From Aquamicrobium zhengzhouense (GTDB lineage: Bacteria; Pseudomonadota; Alphaproteobacteria; Rhizobiales; Rhizobiaceae), in NCBI RefSeq assembly GCF_016124105.1, contig NZ_JADGMQ010000011.1, forward strand, positions 62,001 to 126,000: a DNA stretch of 64,000 bases, read 5' to 3'. Both the position numbers and the translations under genes were made by a program. Under the pieces are notes generated by a model, which worked only from the letters and a program-made list of their open reading frames with translations, was not told the origin of the DNA and searched no databases. Shown piece after piece: positions 28,968 to 40,494 of this stretch. Position 1 is the stretch's first letter. Every line of letters starts with the position of its first letter.

Positions 28968-29633
28968 TCAGTCGGCACCTGCCTTGAGGGCCATGGCCGC
29001 CGCAAGCGGGCCGAGCACCAGAAAGAACATCGTCAGCGCACACAGGATCAAGAAGGGCGGCAAAAACGGGTTGGGGTCGTTCACCGCACCATAGGCTGCC
29101 GAGACGCCAAATATCAGGACGGGGATCGCAAGTGGCAGCACCAGCACGGAAACGAGGAGGCCACCTCGCGGCAGCGCCACCGCAACTGCTGCGCCCACGG
29201 CACCAATGAAGGCAATCGCCGGCGTCCCAACCAATAAGGTGAGGCTCGTCGCTGCAATCCCAAGCGGCTCCATATTCATAAAGAGGCCGAGCAGAGGCGA
29301 TGCAATGACAAGCGGCAGCACCGCCGCCACCCAATGCGCCAGACACTTCACCAGCACCGTCAACGCCAGCATGTGCCGGCTTTCGCTAAGGATCAGCAGG
29401 TCGAGCGTGCCATCTTCACGATCGTCCTGAAACAGGCGATCGAGCCCAAGCAGTGAGGCCAGCAATGCACCGATCCACAGGATCGCCGGGCCGATCCGGG
29501 CCAAAAGGTTGAGGTCCGGGCCGACGCCAAAAGGAACAACCGCCACCACGGCGAGGAAGAACAGAACGCCAACCAGAGCCCCGCCGCCGGCACGAATGCC
29601 AAGGCGAAGATCTCGAAGAAAAAGGGCTAGCAT
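28968..29633 (-). CDS. ccmB: heme exporter permease CcmB
   Basis: 221 residues with six hydrophobic segments. Motifs FLRDLRLGIRAGG at the N terminus, LDRLFQDDREDGTLD and LPLAIPVLIFG are characteristic. With CcmA and CcmC it forms the ABC complex that releases holo-CcmE. It is 79 bp from ccmC and 89 bp from ccmA. Confidence 0.95.
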   Translation of the reverse strand: MLALFLRDLRLGIRAGGGALVGVLFFLAVVAVVPFGVGPDLNLLARIGPAILWIGALLASLLGLDRLFQDDREDGTLDLLILSESRHMLALTVLVKCLAHWVAAVLPLVIASPLLGLFMNMEPLGIAATSLTLLVGTPAIAFIGAVGAAVAVALPRGGLLVSVLVLPLAIPVLIFGVSAAYGAVNDPNPFLPPFLILCALTMFFLVLGPLAAAMALKAGAD

Positions 29634-29722
29634 GGGCGGCCTGATATCAGCTGGCTGGAAGGTGGAGTGCGCAGAGCCGCTTTTAGCATGGCTTTGCGAT
29701 AAAGAAACTCGAAGGTCCCCGC

Positions 29723-30334
29723 TTACCGCTGTCCCGTCATTGTCAGATGCTGCACACCTTCCAGTCCGAGCGGGATATGGGTCGCTGCGACAATGATGCC
29801 GCCATCATCCAGGTGCGCGCGCATCAGCGCGGCGAATTGAGTTTCGGAAGCCTTGTCGAGCCCGGCCGTCGGTTCATCGAGCAGCCAGATCGGGCGATAG
29901 CTGACAAGAAGCTTGGCAATGGAGATACGGCGTTTTTGACCCGTAGACAGATAGCCATAGGGAAGGCTTGCCACCTCAGGCAGGCCCACCATCTCGATCG
30001 CCTCGTCGATCCCCAGATGGGTCGAGCCATGAAATTCCTGCCAGAATTTCAGGTTCTCCTCGACGGACAGCGCTGTCTTCATGGCATTGCCGTGGCCAAG
30101 ATAGTGGGAGGCGGCTGCGACCGACGGAAATTCTTCCGCGTCGGCTGCCTCGAAGCGAATCGCGCCCGATGAAGCGGGGAGCAGGCCAGCAACGATTCGC
30201 AGGAGCGTTGACTTGCCCGAGCCGTTTGCGCCGGTGACGATCAGCCCCTCACCGGGTTCAACCTGGAAATTGATATCATCGAAAACCGGCTCCCCACCGC
30301 GCTCTCCGCCCAGTTTCTCGGCAATTAGCCGCAT
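29723..30334 (-). CDS. ccmA: heme ABC exporter ATPase CcmA
   Basis: 203 residues. Walker A GANGSGKST, signature LSTGQKRRISIAK and Walker B IWLLDEPTAGLD mark it as the ABC subunit of the Ccm system, at the usual short length. It starts the ccmABCDG group and is divergent from acnA across 280 bp, which should hold both promoters; no other gene is seen there. Confidence 0.95.
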   Translation of the reverse strand: MRLIAEKLGGERGGEPVFDDINFQVEPGEGLIVTGANGSGKSTLLRIVAGLLPASSGAIRFEAADAEEFPSVAAASHYLGHGNAMKTALSVEENLKFWQEFHGSTHLGIDEAIEMVGLPEVASLPYGYLSTGQKRRISIAKLLVSYRPIWLLDEPTAGLDKASETQFAALMRAHLDDGGIIVAATHIPLGLEGVQHLTMTGQR

Positions 30335-30614
30335 CGTCGACCCGCTTTCCTTGAAAAACTCGCGAAATCCCCCGCAGGGGATAAATCAGCCCAAACGCAC
30401 TGGAATCATTTTAAGAACTTCTCTATATCCGGGGCAACCGTGCCAGCGGTCGGCACGGAAACTTATTTGCGCCGAACCAGCGCGCGCGCCGCCTTGAACG
30501 GCCGGGTCGCATGGGAGCGGACAGCGGAAATGACCGTACCCGCACCTTTGCGCGTGTTAGCATGCCACAGGCGTCCGTTACCCGATCGGCAAACGACGTT
30601 TTTGAGGATCGCAC

Positions 30615-33305
<2,691 letters not shown>

Positions 33306-33333
33306 GCCACTTCGCGAAAAGCGATCCAAAACG

Positions 33334-33366
33334 ATCCCTCTCCGGGCAACCGGGGAGGGATTTTTC
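33334..33366 (+). terminator. rho-independent terminator of acnA
   Basis: A 12-bp stem with one G-T pair (33334-33345 with 33350-33361), GCAA loop and a TTTTT tract; it starts 28 bp after the acnA stop. Confidence 0.85.
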
Positions 33367-33390
33367 GTTGTAGGGATGCGGTGCTCAAGC

Positions 33391-33524
33391 GCCCCCTCCA
33401 CCACCTGCGGTGGTCCCCCTCCCCCTGAACAGGGGAGGATCAGAGCGTCGAGCGCTACATCTCAAGGGGATCCTCCCCCATCCATGGAGGAGGTGGCGCA
33501 AAGCGACGGAGGGGGCGGCGGGAA
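33391..33524. repeat. palindromic intergenic element
   Basis: Same family as the elements at 18068 and 23569 (CCCCTCCACCACCTGCGGTG ... GGAGGTGGCGCAAAGCGACG, GAGGGGGCGG). It directly abuts the stop codon of the NlpC/P60 gene, but here the gene tail is not duplicated. Confidence 0.85.
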
Positions 33525-33525
33525 G

Positions 33526-34377
33526 TTAGGGCCGGCGAAACCCTGTCGGTCTTTCGTAGATGTAGGCAATGCGGTCGACGGCCTGCCGCAGGGGTTCCCT
33601 GGCGACTGTCATCGTGTGGCCGTTGGCGTGAATAATCGTTTCCGCATCGACCATGATCGCGACGTGGCCTTTCCAGAAGACGAGGTCGCCGCGTTGCAGA
33701 CCAGCAAGGTCGGTGCCGATTGCGAGCGGCTTGCCGATGGTTGTTGCCTGCATGTCCGTGTCGCGCAGGACGGTTTGACCCGACATGCGCATCGAAAGCT
33801 GGACCAGGCCGGAGCAATCAATGCCGAAGGCGCTGGCGCCGCCCCAGAGATAGGGCGTGTGTTCAAGTGTTTCCGCCACAGAAACATAATCCGACACGGT
33901 GTCACCGATCGGGCGCAGATGCGAGGCAACGAGAGCTTCGCCAGAAGCCAGAAGCGCGTAGCTTAGACCGCGCGTCTCGGCGGTCCCCACCACCTTAAGA
34001 CGGCTTCCGAGCGAATAGGCAGTCTTGGCCGCCGTCTTCATGTCGGCTTCGCGATAGGAGAAGGTGCGCGGGACGGCAATGACGTGGGTGGCATCGTCTG
34101 GCTCAGCGCTGAGCCAGGAGCCCAACGCATAGCCGACATAGCCATCGCGCTCAGCCTTCAGCCAGGCGTAACCTTCAGCTTCTTCGAATACCGTCACGCG
34201 CTCGCCAAAGAGAAGCTGGGTGTCCTGTCCGGCATCGCTGCGCGGGGCGCTCCTCACGTCGAGAACGGGTGCGATTACCTGCATTTCACGCCCCTCGACA
34301 TATCGCGCTGCTTCCACCTTTCCCTTTAGGCGGATGTCCGCAAGATCAGGCCTGTACGCGTTCAGCCGTCGGTCCAT
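33526..34377 (-). CDS. NlpC/P60 (C40) cell-wall peptidase with SH3-like N-terminal domain
   Basis: 283 residues from the ATG at 34377; a TTG three codons upstream is an alternative. Two SH3-like segments (about 30-150) precede an NlpC/P60 domain with catalytic Cys188 in GIDCSGLVQ, His238 in KGHVAIM and a third polar residue in the IIHANGHTM strand. Such enzymes cleave gamma-D-Glu-diaminopimelate bonds in murein peptides. No signal peptide is visible, so it may act on recycled muropeptides in the cytoplasm. It lies 5 bp after the MarR-type gene and is co-transcribed. Confidence 0.9.
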   Translation of the reverse strand: MDRRLNAYRPDLADIRLKGKVEAARYVEGREMQVIAPVLDVRSAPRSDAGQDTQLLFGERVTVFEEAEGYAWLKAERDGYVGYALGSWLSAEPDDATHVIAVPRTFSYREADMKTAAKTAYSLGSRLKVVGTAETRGLSYALLASGEALVASHLRPIGDTVSDYVSVAETLEHTPYLWGGASAFGIDCSGLVQLSMRMSGQTVLRDTDMQATTIGKPLAIGTDLAGLQRGDLVFWKGHVAIMVDAETIIHANGHTMTVAREPLRQAVDRIAYIYERPTGFRRP

Positions 34378-34382
34378 ATTGG

Positions 34383-34733
34383 TCAAATTGGCAGCTCCGA
34401 AGCCTTGTCGATGATGACGTCGCCGATGCGCTCAACATAAAGCGCCCCTTCGACGGTACGACGAATCAGAACGTTGCGCTTGTCTTTCTCGTCACGGTGT
34501 CGCGAAACAAGCTTCATTGCTCCCATCGTGTCCAGAGCGCGCGTGATCACAGCTTTGCTCACATTGAGTTTTTCAGCCAGCGCGCGGACCGTGTGCGGCG
34601 GTGGATCGAGATAGATGGTGAGGAGGATCGCCATCTGCCTTGTGGTCAGATCGTAGAAATCATCCCTCACCTCCGCCAGCATCACCTGCTGCCAGAGCCG
34701 CAGCGACTGGCTGGGGCGCATCTCGATAGGCAT
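34383..34733 (-). CDS. MarR-type winged-helix regulator
   Basis: 116 residues from the ATG at 34733; a TTG at 34751 is possible. The winged-helix core is TTRQMAILLTIYLDPPPHTV, followed by the recognition helix VSKAVITRALDTMGAMKLV and the wing SRHRDEKDKRNVLIRRT. It is coupled to the NlpC/P60 gene, a pair seen in other rhizobia, so it may control murein peptide turnover. It is divergent from the XRE gene; the ligand is unknown. Confidence 0.85.
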   Translation of the reverse strand: MPIEMRPSQSLRLWQQVMLAEVRDDFYDLTTRQMAILLTIYLDPPPHTVRALAEKLNVSKAVITRALDTMGAMKLVSRHRDEKDKRNVLIRRTVEGALYVERIGDVIIDKASELPI

Positions 34734-34801
34734 GCCATTACGTAACGTCAATTCGTTTCGGTTCCGTTTCCAACGCGACCGCAGAGCAGTCGGGCCACTT
34801 T

Positions 34802-34864
34802 ACATTCAGAACGCTCATTCTTATGTTTAGAACATCATAAACGAGGTTCAGGACGTTTGTTTTG
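34802..34864 (+). promoter_or_regulatory. three 21-bp direct repeats upstream of the XRE-SulP genes
   Basis: Cores TTCAGAACG (34805), TTTAGAACA (34826) and TTCAGGACG (34847) recur with an exact 21-bp step, two helical turns. The last copy reaches the TTG start at 34862. This is a plausible operator for the XRE protein just downstream (autoregulation) or for the divergent MarR gene. Confidence 0.6.
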
Positions 34865-35119
34865 ATCACTTCCACCCAAATGCGAGCGGCCCGCGCGCTG
34901 GCGCAGATCGACCAGAAGGCACTGGCGGAAATGGCTGGCGTCTCCTTGCCGACCATCCAGCGCATGGAGGCCAGCGACGGCGTGGTGCGTGCCAATGTCG
35001 ACACGCTGATGAAGGTGATTGATGCGCTCGAACGCGCGGGAATCGTTCTGATCGGCGAAAACCAGACCAGCGAAGCCGCCGGCCGCGGCGTTAGATTGAG
35101 GGAGCCTTCCTTAAAATGA
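34862..35119 (+). CDS. XRE-family helix-turn-helix regulator
   Basis: 85 residues from a TTG at 34862; an ATG at 34880 is an alternative. The whole protein is one HTH domain (ALAEMAGVSLPTIQRMEAS) with a short tail. Its stop overlaps the sulP-type start by 4 bp (ATGA), so the two are translationally coupled and the regulator probably controls the transporter. No effector domain is visible. Confidence 0.85.
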   Translation: MITSTQMRAARALAQIDQKALAEMAGVSLPTIQRMEASDGVVRANVDTLMKVIDALERAGIVLIGENQTSEAAGRGVRLREPSLK

Positions 35120-36810
35120 AGCATGACAGTCGCGCAGCACATCTCGCACCTGCCGCGAGCTTTCGCGACCTGTTCACCCCGAAACTCGTGACGGTGCTTC
35201 GCGAGGGGTATGGGCTGACGAATTTGCGCGCCGACGCCATCTCCGGCCTCACCGTCGCAATCGTGGCACTGCCTCTGTCGATGGCGATTGCCATCGCCTC
35301 GGGCGTTTCGCCGGACCGGGGGCTCTACACCGCGATCGTCGGCGGCTTTCTGGTCTCACTTCTTGGCGGAAGCCGCTTTCAGATCGGCGGCCCGGCGGGG
35401 GCATTCATCGTCCTGATCGCAGCCAGCGTTCAACGCCATGGCCTTGATGGAATGCTGCTCGCAACCTTCATGGCCGGCGTCATCATGCTCGCCATCGGCT
35501 TCCTGCGACTTGGCACATTCATCAAATTCATCCCCTACCCGGTGACCATCGGCTTCACTGCCGGAATTGGCATCATCATCCTGTCGAGCCAGTTGCGCGA
35601 CCTGTTCGGCCTGACGCTTTCGGGGCCGGAACCCGCCGAGTTCCTTCCCAAGATGCAGGCGCTGGTCAGCGCTGCAAATACCGTCACGCCCGCAGCCGTC
35701 GGCATTGCGATCGCCACGATTGGGATCATCCTTGGATTGCGTCGTTGGAAACCAAGCTGGCCGGGCCTGCTGATCGCCGTTGTCGCGACATCGGTCGCCG
35801 TTCCGCTGTTCGGCCTTGGCGTCGAAACGATCGGCTCCCGCTTTGGCGGGATCCCCCGCACGCTGCCGGCCCCTCACCTTCCGGAATTCTCCATCGCGAA
35901 GATGCAGGCGGTGCTGCCGGATGCGATTGCGTTTGCACTGCTCGGTGCCATCGAGTCACTTCTTTCGGCGGTTGTCGCGGATGGAATGAGTGGCAGACGC
36001 CACCGCTCCAATTGCGAACTGGTGGCGCAGGGCGTCGCCAATATGGGGTCGGCGATGTTCGGCGGTGTGCCGGTTACCGGGACCATCGCCCGCACCGCAA
36101 CCAATGTCCGCGCCGGTGCGCATGGGCCGGTCTCCGGCATCCTGCACGCCGCTTTCCTGCTTGGCTTCATGCTGATTGCAGCGCCCCTAGCGGCACATAT
36201 CCCGCTTGCAGCCCTCGCCGGGGTTCTGGTGGTGGTTTCCATCAACATGATCGAACGCGAAGCAATCAAGGCGCTGGTGTCGTCGTCATGGGGCGACGCC
36301 GTCGTTCTTGGGGTGACCTTCTTGCTGGTGGTCTTCCGCGACCTGACCGAGGGTATCGTCGTCGGTTTTGTCCTTGGCGCGCTGCTGTTCATTCATCGCA
36401 TGTCTACGGCAATTTCTATCGATGCCGACCAGCCCGACAGCGCCAATAGACGCAAGAAGCCCTATGATCCGCATGATGCCGACGACCCTGAGACGGTGAT
36501 CTACCGGATTTCCGGCGCGTTTTTCTTCGGCACAGCCTCGATGGTCAGCTCTGTGCTCGACAGGATCGCCGATCAGCGCAAGAACTTCATAATCGACTTC
36601 AGCAACGCGCCGATGATCGATTCCACAGCTGCAAATGTCGTGGAAGGGGCGGCTCGCAAGGCCCACAAGGCTGAAGTTCGCATCCTGATTACCGGCGCCT
36701 CGCCGCAGATCCGGCGGATGCTGGTCGCCAATGGCGTGCACCATCCGCTCGTCGAGTTCTTCCCCTCAATCGAGGATGCCTTGGCCGAAGTGCATCACGC
36801 GCCGGGATAA
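35116..36810 (+). CDS. SulP-family inorganic anion transporter with STAS domain
   Basis: 564 residues. Ten to twelve membrane segments include the SulP signature (ISGLTVAIVALPLSMAIAIA, SGVSPDRGLYTAIVGGF); a cytoplasmic STAS domain lies in the last ~120 residues (NFIIDFSNAPMIDSTAANVV). Family members carry sulfate, bicarbonate or C4 acids. The substrate is not readable, and the sulfate operon 5 kb away is not adjacent. Coupled to the upstream XRE gene. Confidence 0.93.
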   Translation: MKHDSRAAHLAPAASFRDLFTPKLVTVLREGYGLTNLRADAISGLTVAIVALPLSMAIAIASGVSPDRGLYTAIVGGFLVSLLGGSRFQIGGPAGAFIVLIAASVQRHGLDGMLLATFMAGVIMLAIGFLRLGTFIKFIPYPVTIGFTAGIGIIILSSQLRDLFGLTLSGPEPAEFLPKMQALVSAANTVTPAAVGIAIATIGIILGLRRWKPSWPGLLIAVVATSVAVPLFGLGVETIGSRFGGIPRTLPAPHLPEFSIAKMQAVLPDAIAFALLGAIESLLSAVVADGMSGRRHRSNCELVAQGVANMGSAMFGGVPVTGTIARTATNVRAGAHGPVSGILHAAFLLGFMLIAAPLAAHIPLAALAGVLVVVSINMIEREAIKALVSSSWGDAVVLGVTFLLVVFRDLTEGIVVGFVLGALLFIHRMSTAISIDADQPDSANRRKKPYDPHDADDPETVIYRISGAFFFGTASMVSSVLDRIADQRKNFIIDFSNAPMIDSTAANVVEGAARKAHKAEVRILITGASPQIRRMLVANGVHHPLVEFFPSIEDALAEVHHAPG

Positions 36811-36888
36811 ACATTGCGTGAAAGGCGGATCGGAAGCCAGAATGCGGGCTTAGGCTAGATGAGCGTTACCCGCATGAAAGGAAGTCTG

Positions 36889-38034
36889 ATGCGTCGATCC
36901 ATTCTCAAGGCCGGTGTTTCTCTAGCGATGATCCTGGCAGGAGGTGCTGCCTCCGCCAAGGAGGTCACCTTCGACACGGAAAATGGCTCCATACGGGTCA
37001 CCACCCTTGCCGAAGGCCTGGAACATCCTTGGGCAATGGCGTTCTTGCCGGACGGGGACATGCTCGTGACGGAACGACCCGGCCGCCTGCGGATCGTCTC
37101 TTCGGAAGGCGAGGTTTCAGAGCCGATCTCCGGAACGCCCGAAGTGGATGCGCGTGGACAAGGTGGACTCCTGGATGTCGCGCTCGATCCGGACTTCGCG
37201 GAAAATCGGCTTATCTATATGAGCTTTGCGGAAGCGGGAGATGGCGGAAACAGCACCGCCGTCGCACGCGGCCGTTTGAACGAGGATCGCACGGCGCTCG
37301 AAAATCTCGAGGTCATCTTCTCACAGAAACCCAAGGTGGACAGCAAGGCCCACTACGGTTCGCGACTGGTGTTCGACAATGATGGGCACCTGTTCATCAC
37401 GATGGGTGAGCGCAGCGCGCGACAATTTCGCGGCCACGCCCAGGATCTGACGACCCATCTCGGCACCATCGCGCGAATTCTTCCGGATGGCAGTGTGCCC
37501 GAAGACAACCCGTTCGTTGGCCGCGACGATGCGCTCCCTGAAATCTACGCCTATGGCATCCGCAATTCCCAGGCTGCGGCGCTCCATCCTCAAACGGGGG
37601 AACTTTGGGCGATCGAGCACGGACCGCGGGGCGGCGATGAGCTCAACATCATCAGGCCGGGTGAAAATTATGGCTGGCCGGTCGTTACCTTCGGGCGTGA
37701 ATATATCGGCCTGACCATTGGCGACGGAATCACATCTGCGCCCGGCATGGTGGATCCGATTTATCAATGGACGCCGGTGATCGCGCCCTCCGGGATGATC
37801 TTCTATGACGGTGATGCCTTCCCCGATTGGCAGGGCAACCTTTTTGTGGGCGGCCTCGCCTCCACAGCTCTGGTGCGACTGGAACTCGATGGGGAAAAGG
37901 TCACGCATGAGGAGCGTATGCTTGAGGATCTGAGCCTTCGGATCCGCGATGTCGAGCACGGCCCCGATGGGGCGATCTATGTGGCGACCGACGAGGACAA
38001 CGGGGCGGTTTTGAAGATCACGCCCGCCGACTGA
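36889..38034 (+). CDS. periplasmic PQQ-dependent sugar dehydrogenase-like beta-propeller (YliI/Asd type)
   Basis: 381 residues from the ATG at 36889 with AAAGGAAG upstream; an earlier ATG at 36859 would add ten residues before the signal peptide. Signal peptide MRRSILKAGVSLAMILAGG. The propeller shows LEHPWAMAFLPDGDMLVTER, GLLDVALDPDF, SRLVFDNDGHLFITMGER, EHGPRGGDELN and GWPVV, which match soluble aldose sugar dehydrogenases that use PQQ and calcium. No pqq synthesis genes are in the window. Confidence 0.9.
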   Translation: MRRSILKAGVSLAMILAGGAASAKEVTFDTENGSIRVTTLAEGLEHPWAMAFLPDGDMLVTERPGRLRIVSSEGEVSEPISGTPEVDARGQGGLLDVALDPDFAENRLIYMSFAEAGDGGNSTAVARGRLNEDRTALENLEVIFSQKPKVDSKAHYGSRLVFDNDGHLFITMGERSARQFRGHAQDLTTHLGTIARILPDGSVPEDNPFVGRDDALPEIYAYGIRNSQAAALHPQTGELWAIEHGPRGGDELNIIRPGENYGWPVVTFGREYIGLTIGDGITSAPGMVDPIYQWTPVIAPSGMIFYDGDAFPDWQGNLFVGGLASTALVRLELDGEKVTHEERMLEDLSLRIRDVEHGPDGAIYVATDEDNGAVLKITPAD

Positions 38035-38178
38035 ACTCCCATCCCAAAAAGCAATGAACCCCGCCACTCCTAAGGGATCAGCGAGGTTCGTTGCCTGAGA
38101 ATTCGGGTTTTACTCAGATCGGTTACGTTTAGTCAACAGTCTGTCAACAAACGTCGAACAATGTATGCAAATGTAAGC

Positions 38179-38193
38179 TTAACCACCCTTTAA
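38179..38193 (+). promoter_or_regulatory. perfect CtrA-type box upstream of PBP1a
   Basis: TTAA, seven bases (CCACCCT), TTAA: exact match to the CtrA consensus of alphaproteobacteria, 61 bp before the PBP1a start in a 219-bp gap. Cell-cycle control of the peptidoglycan synthase gene is the inference. An imperfect hairpin near 38052-38086 may end the sugar-dehydrogenase transcript; otherwise the gap is empty. Confidence 0.6.
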
Positions 38194-38253
38194 AACGCCC
38201 TCATTAAGCTGCATTGCGACCGACTCGTGGGTCGCAATTGGATACCGGGGCGG

Positions 38254-40431
38254 ATGGCCAACCGTAAAAAACCTGCACGAATCGAGCCGCGCTTCGACGC
38301 GTTCAGTTCCGAACAGCCGCGAGACGGCTTCTTCGTAAGTGAAGAAGACCGCGTGGTGCCGGCAACTCGCAAGCCCAAGACCAAGACAGGTGCCAAGTCT
38401 CGTGAGAGAAAGCCTGGCAGCGCGCCACGCAAGGGCCGCCGGAACCAAAAGCGTCGTGGCTTTTTCGGATTTGTGCGCGGGGCGGTCTATTGGTCTATGG
38501 TACTGTGCCTCTGGGCCGGGATCGCGGGGATCGGCATCGTTGCCTATATCGGCGCGAAAATGCCGGCCGCAACCACCTGGTCCATCCCGGACCGTCCGCC
38601 AAACGTGCGCATCATCGACATGAACGGTCAACTTGTCGCCAATCGTGGCATGACCGGTGGCGAGGCGGTTGGCCTTCACGAAATGTCGCCTTTCATCCCG
38701 CAGGCGGTGATGGCCATCGAGGACCGGCGTTTTTATTCGCACTTCGGCGTCGACCCGATCGGTCTTGGCCGCGCTGTTATCTCGAACATTGTCGATCGCC
38801 GCGTCAGCCAGGGCGGCTCGACACTGACCCAGCAGCTGGCGAAGAACCTCTTCCTCAAGCCCGAGCGGACCATCGAACGCAAGGTGCAGGAAGTGCTGAT
38901 GGCCTTCTGGCTGGAGCGAACCTACACCAAAGACCAGATCATGGAGATGTATCTGAACCGCGTCTATTTCGGTTCAGGCTCTTATGGTGTTGAAGCGGCA
39001 TCGCGGCGCTATTTCGGTAAATCCGCACGCGATGTCTCGCTCTCGGAAGCTGCGCTTCTCGCGGGTCTTCTCAAGGCACCTTCAAGACTTTCCCCTGCCC
39101 GCGATCCCAAGGCGGCGGAAAACAGAGCGCGTCTCGTTCTGGCCGCCATGCGCGAGGAAAACATGATCGGCGAGGCGGAGCTTGCACTCGCCCTCAAGGC
39201 TCCTGCGGTGCGCGCGCCAGCCTTCTGGACCGGTTCCGAGCACTACGTTGCGGACCGCATCATGGAAGAGCTGCCGCAATTGATCGGTGAGGTGCGCAAC
39301 GACCTCATCGTGGAGACCACGGTCGACCTGGTCCTGCAGACCTATGCCGAGAGCGCGATCCGCAATGTGATCGACAAGAATGGCAAGAAGCACAATGTCA
39401 GCCAGGGCGCTCTCGTCTCAATCGATGCCAGCGGCGCCGTGCGGGCGATGGTCGGTGGCTATGACTACGCGACCAGCCAGTTCGACCGGGCCTCGGAAGC
39501 GCGCCGCCAGCCGGGCTCGGCGTTCAAACCGTTCGTCTATATGGCTGCGCTGGAAAGCGGGTATTTCCCCGACACGATCGTCAATGACGCGCCCGTCAAG
39601 ATCGGCAAATGGGCGCCAAGAAACTACAACGACAAATATTATGGCCAGATCCCGCTTTCGACTGCCCTTGCGCGCTCGGTCAATTCGGTTGCCGTTCAAC
39701 TAACCCAGCAGGTCGGCCCCGCGGCGATTGTCGAGGCCGCATGGCGCATGGGCATCCAGTCGGATCTCGAGCCCAATCTGTCGCTTGGGCTTGGGACCTC
39801 GGAAGTGACCCCGCTTGAGCTAACCGCAGCTTTCGTCCCCTTCGCCAATGGCGGGTTCAGACCGGAGTTACATTTCGTACGCCGGGTCACCACCGCCAAG
39901 GGCGAAGTGCTGTATCAGCACAGACCATCCACTGGCCCGCGTGTCGCGCGTGCCGAAATCATCGGCATGATGAATTCCATGATGGCTGGCGCGGTGCGCG
40001 AAGGCACGGCGCGCCGTGCCGCCTTCGGCTGGCCGGCAGCGGGCAAGACCGGAACTTCGCAAAATTCCCGTGATGCCTGGTTCGTCGGCTACACCGCCAA
40101 CCTGACCACTGGCGTCTGGATGGGCAATGATGACGGCAGCGCGACCAAGGGGCTGACCGGCGGCCAGCTTCCAGCGGAGACGTGGCACGAATTCATGACC
40201 GCAGCACATGAAGGCGTCCCGGTCGCGCAATTGCCGGGAAGCTGGAGCGGCAGGGTCCTAAACGACATAGAAGGCATTCTCAGGCAGACCGGAAATTCCG
40301 GTTCACCTCAACGGGACACCGCCACACAGACCGGCGGAGTTGCCCGTCCGGTGCCACCTGGAAATGTTGGCGAGCCGGCTGCACAAGGTGGGCGCGTCGG
40401 GTCGATCATGGACATCATCGTTGGCAACTGA
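38254..40431 (+). CDS. class A penicillin-binding protein, PBP1a family
   Basis: 725 residues from the ATG at 38254. A basic cytoplasmic tail of ~80 residues leads into a membrane anchor (AVYWSMVLCLWAGIAGIGIV). The GT51 glycosyltransferase domain has the catalytic Glu156 in AIEDRRFYSHFGVD plus GGSTLTQQLAKN; the transpeptidase domain has Ser422 (SAFK), the SVN motif and KTGTS. It polymerises and cross-links peptidoglycan in the periplasm. The C terminus is a short Gly/Pro/Gln-rich tail. It stands alone. Confidence 0.95.
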   Translation: MANRKKPARIEPRFDAFSSEQPRDGFFVSEEDRVVPATRKPKTKTGAKSRERKPGSAPRKGRRNQKRRGFFGFVRGAVYWSMVLCLWAGIAGIGIVAYIGAKMPAATTWSIPDRPPNVRIIDMNGQLVANRGMTGGEAVGLHEMSPFIPQAVMAIEDRRFYSHFGVDPIGLGRAVISNIVDRRVSQGGSTLTQQLAKNLFLKPERTIERKVQEVLMAFWLERTYTKDQIMEMYLNRVYFGSGSYGVEAASRRYFGKSARDVSLSEAALLAGLLKAPSRLSPARDPKAAENRARLVLAAMREENMIGEAELALALKAPAVRAPAFWTGSEHYVADRIMEELPQLIGEVRNDLIVETTVDLVLQTYAESAIRNVIDKNGKKHNVSQGALVSIDASGAVRAMVGGYDYATSQFDRASEARRQPGSAFKPFVYMAALESGYFPDTIVNDAPVKIGKWAPRNYNDKYYGQIPLSTALARSVNSVAVQLTQQVGPAAIVEAAWRMGIQSDLEPNLSLGLGTSEVTPLELTAAFVPFANGGFRPELHFVRRVTTAKGEVLYQHRPSTGPRVARAEIIGMMNSMMAGAVREGTARRAAFGWPAAGKTGTSQNSRDAWFVGYTANLTTGVWMGNDDGSATKGLTGGQLPAETWHEFMTAAHEGVPVAQLPGSWSGRVLNDIEGILRQTGNSGSPQRDTATQTGGVARPVPPGNVGEPAAQGGRVGSIMDIIVGN

Positions 40432-40494
40432 CCTTTTGCCGCTCTCGCCTTCCATCCCAGCCTCGGCTACATAGCGTGGCGGGAGAACGTATAG

